Positions 40,728 through 49,821 are shown, counted from the stretch's first letter. The stretch is 64,000 nt of DNA from Terriglobia bacterium (GCA_020073145.1 JAIQFS010000015.1:1-64000); one strand, 5' to 3'. The notes: a model not told the origin generated them from the sequence alone. Made by a program: numbers and translations.

Positions 40728-42626
40728 ATGCGCGCGGCCGGGCTACTTCTGATTTTCAGCTGTCTCGCTTCGGCCGAACTCGAACGGATCGAGGTTCGCA
40801 GCCGCGACACGATCGGCGCCTATGAGCGCCTGATCGGCCGCGCCTACTTCGCGGTCGATCCTCGCCTTCCCGCCAATCGCGGCATCGCCGACATCGCGCT
40901 CGCGCCGTCTAATCCCGCGGGAAGAGTCGAGTTCTCGAGCGACTTCATGGTTTGGCGCCCCCAAGCCGCTCGAAAGGCCAGCGGGACCGTGTTTCTGGAG
41001 GTGGTCAACCGCGGTGGGCCGCAGTCCCTCTACCTGATCAGCGGCGCCACTTCGAGCGACCCGGCGCCCGAACGGTGGGACATGGGAGACCACTTCCTGC
41101 TCGACCAGGGTTTCACCGTGGTCTTTCTGGGATGGCAATTCGACGTGGCGCCCGGACACGGACTGTCATTCCAGGCGCCCTCCGTGCCGGTGAAAGGCAT
41201 GGTGCGGGAGAGCTATGTCGAGCAGGGCGGGGGAGGTGCCACTGGCTTTGGTTTGTCCTATTGCGCGGCCGATCCCGAGGCAAAAGACGCGCGCCTGATC
41301 TTTCGCCAGCGCATGGATGAACCCGGTCAGATCGTGCCGCGCGCCCAGTGGCGTTTCGGGCCGAACGGCTGCTCGGTGCGGCTGACTGAGGGGTTCGAGG
41401 CGGGCTTGTACGAAGCCATCTACCAGGCTCGGGATCCGGCGGTGGCTGGCTTGGGCCTGGCGGCGATTCGCGATTTTTCTTCCTACTTGAAGTATGGCGG
41501 GCCCGTGAAAACTCTCCGCGAGAACCCAGCGTCGGTCCGCAGGGTGATCGGCTACGGATATTCGGAGAGCGGGCGGCTGCTCCGCCAGTTCGTGCGCGAT
41601 GGCTTCAACGCCGATGAGCGCGGCCGCCCGGCATTCGATGGGCTGATGATTTCCTCGGCGGGCGCCGGCGGCGCCAGCGTGAATCACCGCTTCGCCATGC
41701 CCGGGCAGGCCGGGAATTCCGTGCTCTCCATTCTGCGCCCCGTGGATCTGCCGCCGTTCACGGACGACGGCCTGCTCGCCAAGGCCGAGGCGGTTCGCGT
41801 GGTCCCGCGGATCTTCTATACCTTTAGTTCAACGGAATACTGGGCGCGGGCGGGATCCCTCACTCACACCAGCGCCGATGGCAAGGCCGATGTTCCGCTG
41901 GGCGCCCGCTCGCGGCTTTATTTCTTGACCGGCACGGCGCACTCGTCGGGTCCCTTTCCGCCCAGGCGCTACCGGGATCTGGAACACGCTCCCAACTTTG
42001 CCCAACAGGGCTGGGTGACGCGCGCTCTGCTGGCCGATCTGGACGCCTGGATTCGAACCGGCGCCGAGCCGCCTGCTTCGCGGTACCCCTCGCTTCGCAA
42101 CGCCGAATTGGTGGCCCGGGAATCGGTGCGCTTTCCCAAGATTCCCGGACTGTCCTTCCCGGATTACATGCCGCAGGTCTGGCGTATGGATTACGGCCCG
42201 GAGTTCTTGAGTAAGGGGATCATTGCCAACGAGCCGCCCTTGCTGGGCGAACCCTACACGGTTCTGGTGCCGCAGGTAGACGCCGATGGCAACGATCTCG
42301 GCGGCGTGCGATTGCCGGAGGTCGCAGCGCCTCTGGGCACCTACACGGGCTGGAATGTGCAACTTCCGCAACTGCGACAGCTGCATTATCTGGCGGGACT
42401 GCTGGGGTCGTTCGAGCCTTTCGCGAAGACCCGCCAAGAGCGGGAGAGGTCCGGAGACACGCGTCGCTCCATCGCGGAACGATACGCCAGCCGGCAGTCG
42501 TATCTTCAGCAGGTGGACCGGGCTTCGCGGGACCTCGTGCGCCAGCATCTCCTGTTAGGGAACGATGTCGATGCCGTGTTACGGCGCGCTGGCCAGTTGT
42601 GGGATGTGCTCGCCGGCGAAAACTAG
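40728..42626 (+). CDS. Secreted alpha/beta-hydrolase-domain protein
   Basis: The 632-residue product has a signal peptide (AAGLLLIFSCLASAELER) and belongs to a family annotated as alpha/beta hydrolase domain-containing protein. The nucleophile elbow is GYGYSESGRLLRQFV near residues 274-288. Other recurring segments are 'VFLEVVNRGGPQSLYLISGA', 'QGFTVVFLGWQFDV', 'HSSGPFPPRRYRDLEH' and 'LGTYTGWNVQ'. It probably cleaves an ester outside the cytoplasm; substrate unknown. It lies 22 bases after moaA with its own -10 box. Confidence 0.82.
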   Translation: MRAAGLLLIFSCLASAELERIEVRSRDTIGAYERLIGRAYFAVDPRLPANRGIADIALAPSNPAGRVEFSSDFMVWRPQAARKASGTVFLEVVNRGGPQSLYLISGATSSDPAPERWDMGDHFLLDQGFTVVFLGWQFDVAPGHGLSFQAPSVPVKGMVRESYVEQGGGGATGFGLSYCAADPEAKDARLIFRQRMDEPGQIVPRAQWRFGPNGCSVRLTEGFEAGLYEAIYQARDPAVAGLGLAAIRDFSSYLKYGGPVKTLRENPASVRRVIGYGYSESGRLLRQFVRDGFNADERGRPAFDGLMISSAGAGGASVNHRFAMPGQAGNSVLSILRPVDLPPFTDDGLLAKAEAVRVVPRIFYTFSSTEYWARAGSLTHTSADGKADVPLGARSRLYFLTGTAHSSGPFPPRRYRDLEHAPNFAQQGWVTRALLADLDAWIRTGAEPPASRYPSLRNAELVARESVRFPKIPGLSFPDYMPQVWRMDYGPEFLSKGIIANEPPLLGEPYTVLVPQVDADGNDLGGVRLPEVAAPLGTYTGWNVQLPQLRQLHYLAGLLGSFEPFAKTRQERERSGDTRRSIAERYASRQSYLQQVDRASRDLVRQHLLLGNDVDAVLRRAGQLWDVLAGEN

Positions 42627-42757
42627 AATCCGCTGGCCGAATACCACCGGCGTTGGCCGTCAAACACCAGCCTGTCGGCTCCTGATGCGCGGATTCTGAA
42701 CCACTTAGGGTTTGGCAGATGCCATGCACTGTACCCCTGCGGAGAAGGAGGAAGATC

Positions 42758-43096
42758 ATGAAGAAGCTACTCGTCCTCTTGTTGCTGGTGGGCGGCTCGG
42801 CGCTTGCGGCCACGCACATTTCCGTTGGAATCGGAATTGGCGTCCCAACTTACTTCCCCGGCTACTACGCACCGGCGCCTCCTCCCGTTGTCGCTGTTCG
42901 GCCACCTTACCCCGGCGCAGGCTACACCTGGGTGAACGGATATTGGGCCCCAACGGGAGTGTGGGTCGGCGGTTATTGGGCGCCTCCGTATCGCGGCGCT
43001 TACCTGCTGGCCCCGCGCTATTATGCCCCACACTACTATGCTCCGCGTCACTATGCTCCCGGCCGCCATGAGCGGGGCCGCCGAGACCGCCGATAA
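42758..43096 (+). CDS. Small secreted protein with WxxGxW-like repeats
   Basis: The 112-residue product has a signal peptide (MKKLLVLLLLVGGSALA) and a mature part dominated by Tyr, Trp, Pro and Gly: YTWVNGYWAPTGVWVGGYW resembles the YXWGXW/WxxGxW repeat family, followed by YYAP repeats (RYYAPHYYAPRHYAP) and a basic end. Such proteins are probably envelope or surface proteins of unknown role. aaggagg precedes the ATG. Confidence 0.8.
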   Translation: MKKLLVLLLLVGGSALAATHISVGIGIGVPTYFPGYYAPAPPPVVAVRPPYPGAGYTWVNGYWAPTGVWVGGYWAPPYRGAYLLAPRYYAPHYYAPRHYAPGRHERGRRDRR

Positions 43097-43201
43097 GCCG
43101 CTGGGAATTCGATCCCAGGGCAGGGGCTCAGGTCCACAGCCCGGCGCATCGGAAGACCTCTCGCGGGACGGCAAAATTCCAGTTGCACGAGATAAAACCG
43201 G

Positions 43202-43221
43202 AATCGTACGCAATCGTACGC
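43202..43221. repeat. Tandem duplication of a 10-mer
   Basis: aatcgtacgc occurs twice in direct succession. Each copy contains the palindrome cgtacg, so the pair could be a regulator site in the 240-base non-coding stretch before the small CxxC protein. Confidence 0.45.
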
Positions 43222-43272
43222 CTCGAAGTTAACCGTCTTTTGCTAACCTTTTGTGGCTTGCTCAACTTGTGG

Positions 43273-43322
43273 GCGCAGCCAATAATAGCTTCCCAGTGAC
43301 AGCCAATCCGTATTGGCTGTGC
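43273..43322 (+). promoter_or_regulatory. Two mutually exclusive hairpins before the 79-residue gene
   Basis: The arm 43311-43322 can pair either with the near copy 43299-43307 (nine perfect base pairs, four-base loop) or with the distant copy 43273-43284 (12 pairs, one G-T). Both left arms contain cagccaat. The ggagg ribosome binding site of the next gene starts directly after. The region may be an RNA switch or attenuator. Confidence 0.45.
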
Positions 43323-43334
43323 GGAGGTGGGAGC

Positions 43335-43574
43335 ATGACACATAACGATGAGATGCGGGCTTATCTGGACTACCTGGTTAGCCATGAGCGCGATTGTGCG
43401 CGCGAGAGTTGCCCGACCTGCCAATCCGCGCAGAACATCTACGAATCCGTCCGGGGCGTGATCTTCGCCGACGTGACCTACCCGGGAGTGGCGATCACGG
43501 CACGGCGGGGCGTCACCCAGGCCGCCAACGCGACCGGCAACGGACGCAGGGCGTCGGCCAAGAAAGCCGCCTGA
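43335..43574 (+). CDS. Small CxxC-containing hypothetical protein
   Basis: The 79-residue product has an N-terminal helix with His, Cys and a CxxC pair: SHERDCARESCPTCQSAQNI. The arrangement H-x3-C-x4-C-x2-C could bind zinc. A basic Ala/Lys-rich C-terminus (GRRASAKKAA) follows. ggaggtgggag lies eight bases before the ATG. No family is recognised. It precedes the ADOP permease by about 145 bases. Confidence 0.65.
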   Translation: MTHNDEMRAYLDYLVSHERDCARESCPTCQSAQNIYESVRGVIFADVTYPGVAITARRGVTQAANATGNGRRASAKKAA

Positions 43575-43720
43575 CCGCAAGCTGTCCGGTTACGGACAGT
43601 TCCTTCCCACGAGCGGCCGGCCGGGCCGCCGCATCCACGCGCCTCCCTCTGAAAAACAACGGTTCCGCAGTGGCCGCGGACGTGCTGACAAGCTGAACTT
43701 CCGGCTTCACGAGGAGGGTC

Positions 43721-46132
43721 ATGCACAATACCGTCCTGGATCTCCGCTATGCGCTCCGCATGCTCTACCGCAAGCCGGGATTCGCGGCGGTAGCCGTTCT
43801 GACGCTGGCAGTAGGAATCGGCGCCAATACCGCCGTCTTCACCGTGGTGAACGCAGCCCTGCTCCGTCCGCTGCCGTTTCCGGAGCCGGAACGGTTGTAC
43901 CTGGTGTCGTATCTGCCTCGTGACTTTCCGGTCGGGGTGGGGCCTGGACTCTTCGACCGCCATTACCTCGAGTTTCACCGCCAGGATCGTGTGTTTGAAT
44001 CCCTGACCACCTACGGCACATCCACCGCCAGCCTGACGGGCGCCGGAGAACCGGTCCGGGTAACGGCAGCCAGCGTGACCGCGGACTTCTTTTCGGTTTT
44101 CCGCGCCCACCCGGCCCTGGGCAGGACCCTGGCTCCCGGTGAAGACCAACCCGGACACGACGCCGTAGCCATGCTCAGCGACCGGCTGTGGCGCAGCCAT
44201 TTCGGCGCCGACACGCATGTTCTGGGCCGGACCATCAAAATAGATGGCATTGCTCGGACGGTGATCGGGGTCATGCCGCCTGCGATGCAGTTTCCCGGCG
44301 CCGAGCTGTGGATTCCGCTGGAGGTCCGCGCCAACCCGCACACCACCATGACGCGAACGGTGGTTGGCCGGTTGAAGCCCGGAATCACCCAGACCCAGGC
44401 TCGCGGCGAACTGGAAGCTCTCCGGTCGAGATGGACGACGTTTCCGGGCATGCAGACAGCCGACATGAGGGCCGAGGTTCTTCCCATGCGCGAGCTTTTC
44501 GTCGCTGGCTTTCGAAAGTCGCTGTGGATCTTCGCGGGAGCGGTGGGATTCGTACTGCTGATCGCCTGTGCCAACGTGGCGAACCTGTTTCTGACCCGAG
44601 CCGTCGGCCGCCAACAGGAGACCACTCTGCGCAGCGCGCTGGGGGCCAGCCGATGGCGTCTGATCCGTCAGTTGCTGGCCGAGAGCGCGCTGGTTTCGCT
44701 GATCGGCGGGGCCGTTGGAGTCCTGCTGGCCTGGTGGGGCGTACCAGCGTTGCTCGCTCTTGCGCCCGAGGGCGTCATTCCGCGCGCCGACGCTTTGCAT
44801 ATCGATGGTCTGGTGCTGGCCTTCACCCTGGGCATCTCGGTACTGACGGGGATCGGGTTCGGCCTGGCGCCGGCCCTCCGCGCCACCAGCCGGGAGCTGC
44901 GGGATTCGCTCAGTCAGTCGGGCCGCACTCTCACGGGCCGGCACGACTGGTTGCGCGGCGCGCTGGTGGTGTCGGAGATCGCGCTGGCCCTGGTCCTGGT
45001 CACCGGCGCGGGGCTGCTGGTGAAAAGCTTCCTGCGAATGCGCTCGGTCGACCCCGGGTTCCGAACCGAGAACCTTCTCCTGGTCACGCTCGAAGCGCCC
45101 CACGCCCAGCACCTCGATGCCGGGCGGGCGCGAGCGCTGTTCCGGCAATTCGGGGAGCGGCTGTCGAGACTGGCGGGGGTCCGCGCCGTGGGCGCCGCCA
45201 GCTTCCCACCGATCGCCGGCCGATGGATTCGCGGCGACTTCCAGGTCGAAGGCGGCCGGCGTCTTCCACCCGGGTTTGACGCCTTCAAGCCGGTGGTGAC
45301 ACCGGGCTACTTTCGAGCCATGGGGATCCGGTTGGTGCGCGGCCGCGACTTCACCGACCGCGACGACGCCTCGGCTGCCGGCGTCGTCATCGTCAGCCGT
45401 TCGGTAGCGCGCCAAGCCTGGCCCGCAGAAGATCCCCTTGGCAAACGGATCTCCAATAACGACCATCCTTCCCCTCGGGATAGGCTGACCGTCGTCGGCA
45501 TCGTGGACGATGTCGTGCAGGTGGACGTGACCCAACCGCTGACGCCCGCCATCTATCAGACGTATCTGCAGGCCGGGGACCCCGATGCACTGGCCCGGAT
45601 GACTTATGCGCTGCGCACGGCCGGAAACCCCGCGGCTCTCGCCAGCGGAGTGCGAGGCGCGCTTCGCGAGATCGATCCCGATCAGCCTGCTTCGATGATC
45701 GCCAGCATGGCGGACCTGATCCGCGGCACTCAAGCGGGGCCTCTGTTCCAGATGCGTCTGCTGGGAACATTCTCGCTGATGGCTCTGGTGCTGGCGGCCG
45801 TCGGGATCTATGGAGTGCTGGCGTACTCGGTCACGGAACGAACCCGGGAAATCGGCATTCGCATCGCTCTGGGCGCGGAACGCGGCGCCGTGCTGGGCCT
45901 GGTCATGCGGCAGACGCTAACGCTCGCAGCGGCAGGCGTGGCCATCGGCGCAGCCGGCGCGCTGGCCGCGACGCGCGTGTTGGCGGCCTATCTGTTCGAT
46001 GTCAAACCAACCGACCCCGGCACGTTGATCGCGGTGATTGCGCTGCTCACGACGGTCGCGATCTGCGCGGCGTGGATTCCGGCGCGCCGCGCCACGCGCA
46101 TCGATCCGACGGCGGCCTTGCGCTACGAATAA
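43721..46132 (+). CDS. ADOP-family duplicated permease (MacB/FtsX-like)
   Basis: The 803-residue product has the architecture of acidobacterial duplicated orphan permeases: N-terminal 'DLRYALRMLYRKPGFAAVAV' and LAVGIGANTAVFTVVNAALL (first membrane helix), a MacB-like periplasmic domain, three helices with an FtsX domain (residues about 265-400), a second periplasmic domain and a second FtsX domain (MRLLGTFSLMALVLAAVGIY, YSVTERTREIGIRIALGA). No ATPase gene adjoins, which is usual for this family. It may export a lipid, peptide or small molecule or transmit a signal. gaggagg precedes the ATG. Confidence 0.92.
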   Translation: MHNTVLDLRYALRMLYRKPGFAAVAVLTLAVGIGANTAVFTVVNAALLRPLPFPEPERLYLVSYLPRDFPVGVGPGLFDRHYLEFHRQDRVFESLTTYGTSTASLTGAGEPVRVTAASVTADFFSVFRAHPALGRTLAPGEDQPGHDAVAMLSDRLWRSHFGADTHVLGRTIKIDGIARTVIGVMPPAMQFPGAELWIPLEVRANPHTTMTRTVVGRLKPGITQTQARGELEALRSRWTTFPGMQTADMRAEVLPMRELFVAGFRKSLWIFAGAVGFVLLIACANVANLFLTRAVGRQQETTLRSALGASRWRLIRQLLAESALVSLIGGAVGVLLAWWGVPALLALAPEGVIPRADALHIDGLVLAFTLGISVLTGIGFGLAPALRATSRELRDSLSQSGRTLTGRHDWLRGALVVSEIALALVLVTGAGLLVKSFLRMRSVDPGFRTENLLLVTLEAPHAQHLDAGRARALFRQFGERLSRLAGVRAVGAASFPPIAGRWIRGDFQVEGGRRLPPGFDAFKPVVTPGYFRAMGIRLVRGRDFTDRDDASAAGVVIVSRSVARQAWPAEDPLGKRISNNDHPSPRDRLTVVGIVDDVVQVDVTQPLTPAIYQTYLQAGDPDALARMTYALRTAGNPAALASGVRGALREIDPDQPASMIASMADLIRGTQAGPLFQMRLLGTFSLMALVLAAVGIYGVLAYSVTERTREIGIRIALGAERGAVLGLVMRQTLTLAAAGVAIGAAGALAATRVLAAYLFDVKPTDPGTLIAVIALLTTVAICAAWIPARRATRIDPTAALRYE

Positions 46133-46262
46133 ACAAAAGCGAAGCGACCGGCGCTGGGCTGTTCGAGGTCAGCGGCGAAAACACTTCACGACGACGCGCC
46201 GGACTGCGAAAATCACGTTGGTGATTTCACATCGATAACCTTCGTCGTATGCTGCATCGCGT

Positions 46263-46268
46263 TACTAT
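46263..46268 (+). promoter_or_regulatory. -10 box (TACTAT) next to the metallopeptidase start
   Basis: TACTAT ends 6 nt before the ATG at 46275 and no ribosome binding site is visible, so the operon mRNA may be leaderless. A small hairpin (46210-46227) just upstream may end the permease transcript. Confidence 0.5.
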
Positions 46269-46274
46269 GAAAGC

Positions 46275-47306
46275 ATGGAGATGGCGGCCGCAGCAGAGCC
46301 GACATGGTACTCGCTGAAGGATGAGGAGTTACTCAAGCTTCGTATCTGCGACCTAGGCGTGAAGATTGAAGGAAGCGAACTCGAGGCGCGGGTCGGACAG
46401 GTGAACAACGAACTGGCTGCGCGCGGAGTGAATTTGCGTCCCGACTGCTACCTGGGAGATGAATGGTTTTCTCCGGCGGGCGTCCCTGCCATCGCCATGC
46501 CGTTTTATCTCGCTCATCCACGGCTCAAATCGCTCGAGACGCATCAGATGATGGAGGTCGAAGGCGGCACGCCGGAATGGTGCCTCATGCTGCTGCGGCA
46601 TGAGTGCGGCCACGCCATCGATCACGCCTACGACTTCTCTTCCCGGGGCGAATGGCAGGCGGTCTTTGGCAGTCCAGCTACCGAGTACGCGCCGGACACA
46701 TACCGGCCGCGCCCCTACAGCCGGAGCTTCGTGCAGCACTTGCCGAACTGGTACGCGCAAGCACATCCCGACGAGGACTTCGCCGAAACCTTCGCGGTCT
46801 GGCTGGCCAGCGATCCCGAAGCGTGGCGGCAGCACTACCAGGGATGGAAGGCGCTGGAGAAGCTGGAATTCGTTCACAGCCTGATGCAGGAGGCCGCAAA
46901 GACCCCCCCGGCGGCCAAACGCAAGCGGCGGATCTCCGAAGCGAGCAAACTGCGCAAGACGCTGGATCGCTATTACGCCGCGCGGCGCAAACTCTACGCC
47001 GAAGATTTCCCGGATTTCTACGATGCGGATCTGCGCGCCATGTTCCAGAACGGGGCGCCGGGAGCCGAGACGGCCGCGAAGGTCATGCGCCGGAACCGCG
47101 CCGCGCTGGTGGAATCAATCGTGCAATGGACGGGGCAGCGCAAGTACACGGTGAGCATGCTCGTGCGCAAGCTCATTCTGCGATGCCAGGAACTAAAACT
47201 GACGGCGCCGCAGGACCCGGTGCGGCTGCATTTCGAACTGGCTGCCTACCTGGCGGCGCTGGTCACCAACCATATGTACACAGGAAGATTCAAGAGGTCG
47301 GTCTAA
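46275..47306 (+). CDS. Putative zinc-binding metallopeptidase
   Basis: The 343-residue product has H109-E110-x-x-H113 in LLRHECGHAIDHAY, and a downstream acidic ligand candidate E171 in DEDFAETFAVWL, the layout of the Peptidase_Mx type of putative zinc metallopeptidases. There is no signal peptide, so it acts in the cytoplasm. Residues about 218-343 form a basic, helical C-terminal part (PAAKRKRRISEASKLRKTL). The stop is two bases from the ATP-grasp gene start, indicating a two-step system in which one may make and the other trim a peptide-like bond. Substrate unknown. Confidence 0.8.
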   Translation: MEMAAAAEPTWYSLKDEELLKLRICDLGVKIEGSELEARVGQVNNELAARGVNLRPDCYLGDEWFSPAGVPAIAMPFYLAHPRLKSLETHQMMEVEGGTPEWCLMLLRHECGHAIDHAYDFSSRGEWQAVFGSPATEYAPDTYRPRPYSRSFVQHLPNWYAQAHPDEDFAETFAVWLASDPEAWRQHYQGWKALEKLEFVHSLMQEAAKTPPAAKRKRRISEASKLRKTLDRYYAARRKLYAEDFPDFYDADLRAMFQNGAPGAETAAKVMRRNRAALVESIVQWTGQRKYTVSMLVRKLILRCQELKLTAPQDPVRLHFELAAYLAALVTNHMYTGRFKRSV

Positions 47307-47308
47307 GC

Positions 47309-48307
47309 ATGAAGATTCTGGTACTGTTCGATGTGGCGCATCCGGCAGACCCGAACGAAACGTTTTCGGCGGAGGCGCTGAAGGAAGAGGACAAACCAAC
47401 CGAAGCCGACGTCCTCGAGGCTCTGCGGCGGCTCGGGCATGAAGTGGAAACCCTGGCCGTCTTCGATGACGTCATCGGCACCGTCGAGAAGCTCAAGGCA
47501 TTCGCGCCGGACATCGTCTTCAACCTGTCGGAGTCCTTCTATCACGACCGCGCTCACGAGCCTAACATTACCGCGCTTCTGGATCTGCTCAAGGTGAAGT
47601 ACACCGGGTCGGGCTCCGACGCGCTGCTGCTGTGCAAAGACAAGGCGCTGGCGAAGAAGGTGCTGGCCTATCACCACGTGAAGCTGCCGCACTTCGTGGT
47701 TTCCCATCGGGCTCATCCCTTGCGCCGGCTGCGGCGCTTCACCTACCCGGCGTTCGTCAAGCCGGTGTGCGAAGACGCCTCCGACGGCATCTGCCGCGCC
47801 TCGTTTGCCAAGGACGAAAAGGAAGCCATCGAGCGCGCGCGCTTTATTCATCAGAAGTTCAACTGCGACGCCCTGATCGAGGAGTATATCGAAGGCCGCG
47901 AGCTTTATTTGAGCGTGCTGGGAAATCACCGGCTCACCGTTTTTCCGCCGCGCGAAATCTTCTTCGGCCAGGTTCCGGAGGATGTTCCCAAGTTCGCCAC
48001 CTTCCACGCCAAATGGAATGATTCGTACCGTGAGAAATGGGGCATCACCAACGGCCCGGCCAAGCCGCTGCCGGAGGGTCTGCAGGATGACCTGACGGAA
48101 CTGGCCCGCAAAGTCTACCGGCTGCTGAAGATTCGCGGGTTCGGACGCATTGACGTGCGGCTCACGCCTAAAGAAGAGGTGTACGTCATTGAAGCCAATC
48201 CCAACCCTTGTCTGGCGCACGACGAGGACTTCGCCCAGTCGGCCTGCATGGCGGGTATGAATTACGACTCGTTGGTGCAGGAAATCCTAAACACGGCAGT
48301 TGCGTGA
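47309..48307 (+). CDS. ATP-grasp ligase related to D-alanine-D-alanine ligase
   Basis: The 332-residue product has the Ddl-like order of motifs: DIVFNLSESFYHDRAHEPNI near residue 68, 'LLDLLKVKYTGSGSDALLLC', ATP-binding lysine in YPAFVKPVCEDASDGI, the acidic hinge LIEEYIEGRELYLSV, and the metal site VIEANPNPCLAHDED. True Ddl enzymes have other residues at the glycine loop and end motif, and the neighbours are not cell-wall genes, so it probably joins a different amino acid or carboxylate. It lies two bases after the metallopeptidase gene and overlaps the acylphosphatase start by four. Confidence 0.85.
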   Translation: MKILVLFDVAHPADPNETFSAEALKEEDKPTEADVLEALRRLGHEVETLAVFDDVIGTVEKLKAFAPDIVFNLSESFYHDRAHEPNITALLDLLKVKYTGSGSDALLLCKDKALAKKVLAYHHVKLPHFVVSHRAHPLRRLRRFTYPAFVKPVCEDASDGICRASFAKDEKEAIERARFIHQKFNCDALIEEYIEGRELYLSVLGNHRLTVFPPREIFFGQVPEDVPKFATFHAKWNDSYREKWGITNGPAKPLPEGLQDDLTELARKVYRLLKIRGFGRIDVRLTPKEEVYVIEANPNPCLAHDEDFAQSACMAGMNYDSLVQEILNTAVA

Positions 48308-48597
48308 GTGGCAAAGCAGCGAACCCGCGGAGCGCCCGGCGCTGGCTGGTTCGCGGCCGCGTTCAAGGTGTAGGCTTCCGCTATTTTGCGCAACGCGCCG
48401 CGGTAGAACTCGGGCTCACGGGGTACGTCCGCAACCTCGATGACGGCCGCGTCGAAGTCTACGCGGTGGGTCCCGAGGACAAACTCTCCGAGTTCGCCGG
48501 CCGGCTGCATCGCGGCCCGCGCTGTGCCGAGGTCCATGGAGTGGACGAGCAAGAGTCTGAACTGCGACTGTACGGCTCGTTTGAGATCGAACCGTAG
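48304..48597 (+). CDS. acyP: Acylphosphatase
   Basis: The 97-residue product has the acylphosphatase signature RGRVQGVGFRYFAQRAA with the catalytic Arg, and GYVRNLDDGRVEV with the catalytic Asn. It hydrolyses acyl phosphates. The GTG start overlaps the TGA of the ATP-grasp gene, so translation is coupled. ATP-grasp enzymes work through acyl-phosphate intermediates, so this enzyme could clear stray ones; that link is inference. Confidence 0.92.
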   Translation: MSGKAANPRSARRWLVRGRVQGVGFRYFAQRAAVELGLTGYVRNLDDGRVEVYAVGPEDKLSEFAGRLHRGPRCAEVHGVDEQESELRLYGSFEIEP

Positions 48598-48647
48598 CTC
48601 GAAATCCGGCGATTCTCTCTCCGTTGCGCCGGAAACCGGAAATCTAA

Positions 48648-48653
48648 TAGAAT
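48648..48653 (+). promoter_or_regulatory. -10 box (TAGAAT) next to the NHL-protein start
   Basis: TAGAAT ends 6 nt before the ATG at 48660 with no ribosome binding site, a leaderless-type arrangement. Confidence 0.45.
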
Positions 48654-48659
48654 TCAAAG

Positions 48660-49715
48660 ATGATTCATTGTCGGACCCTGCTGCTACTCGCCGCGTGCGT
48701 GCCGGTATTTGGGCAACAATACACCATCTCGACGATCGCGGGCGCCAGCTTTCCGACGAGCGTGGCCGTGGACTCGGCAGGCAATGTTTATTTCGGAGAC
48801 TGGTACGGCATCAAAAAGATATGGCCGGGAGGGGGCGTGACCACCGTGGCGGGGCAGTTTGGAATGCCCATCGGTCTGGCGATCAGTCCCTCGGGAATTC
48901 TCTATTTTGCTGATGAAAACAGCAATCTCGTTGGGCAAGTCAATCTATCGAGCGGGATCGTCAGCACGGTCGCCGGAACAGGCGCGGGTGTGGATAGTGG
49001 CGATGGAGGATTGGCGGTCTCGGCGGGGGTCAGAATGCCCTCGGGGGTCGCGCTGGACGCTGCTGGCAACCTCTATTTCGGCAGTAGTTGGTCGCGGATT
49101 CGAGAAGTCGACGCGCGCACCGGCATGATCAGAACCATTGCGGGTCAATTTGCCAACGGTTACACCGGTGACGGTGGACCGGCCCTCGGCGCGCGATTCT
49201 GGGATCCCATACCCTCGGCGGTCAGTCGCAACGGAGACCTCTATATTGCCGACTTCCAGAACTCCCGGATTCGCAAGATGTCGTTGCAGACGGGAATCGT
49301 GACGACCGTCGTTGGATCCGGCGACTGCCCGATCGCACCGGGGCCGTTTCGGATCACGGTTTGCCGCGGCGCCTACGACGGCGATGCTGGACCCGGCACG
49401 AATGCGTCCCTGAACTATGCCGAAGGGGTGGCATTGGACGACAGCGGGAACCTGTACATCGCGGATACCATCAATCACCGGATCCGGCGGCTTGACGCGA
49501 AGACGGGCCTCATCTACACCATTGCTGGAAATGGGGTCCGCGGGTACTTCGGCGACGGAGGGCCCGCTCTGGCCGCGGAAATCAGTACCCCAGCCGGCAT
49601 CGCGGTAGACAGTTCGGGCCGAGTCTACATCGCCGACGAGGGCAACAACTGCATTCGAATGCTGACGCCCGTTGCCACACAATCGGATGAACTGAGAGAG
49701 CCACACTCCCGCTGA
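48660..49715 (+). CDS. Secreted NHL-repeat beta-propeller protein
   Basis: The 351-residue product has a signal peptide (CRTLLLLAACVPVFGQQ) and about six NHL-type repeats with the recurring pattern 'VALDxxGNLYIADxxNHRIR' (e.g. GVALDDSGNLYIADTINHRI, GIAVDSSGRVYIADEGNNCI) and intervening 'TIAGNGxxGYxGDGGPA' turns. This gives a beta-propeller for binding, with no catalytic motif. Common in acidobacteria; partner unknown. Confidence 0.85.
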   Translation: MIHCRTLLLLAACVPVFGQQYTISTIAGASFPTSVAVDSAGNVYFGDWYGIKKIWPGGGVTTVAGQFGMPIGLAISPSGILYFADENSNLVGQVNLSSGIVSTVAGTGAGVDSGDGGLAVSAGVRMPSGVALDAAGNLYFGSSWSRIREVDARTGMIRTIAGQFANGYTGDGGPALGARFWDPIPSAVSRNGDLYIADFQNSRIRKMSLQTGIVTTVVGSGDCPIAPGPFRITVCRGAYDGDAGPGTNASLNYAEGVALDDSGNLYIADTINHRIRRLDAKTGLIYTIAGNGVRGYFGDGGPALAAEISTPAGIAVDSSGRVYIADEGNNCIRMLTPVATQSDELREPHSR

Positions 49716-49821
49716 GTCCTTCAGGCTGAGCGCCGATTTCGGCCGCCTTCGCACTACGCCCGCGTAACTGCAAATCCTGTCCTGCCGCGCCAGAGTTCGC
49801 TACAATCCCCCTTGGAGTCTC

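Noticed and set aside
43478-45733. Long minus-strand open frame (about 750 codons) opposite the ADOP permease
   Set aside because: Permease motifs on the plus strand are unmistakable; the minus frame is Arg/Gly/Gln-rich noise.
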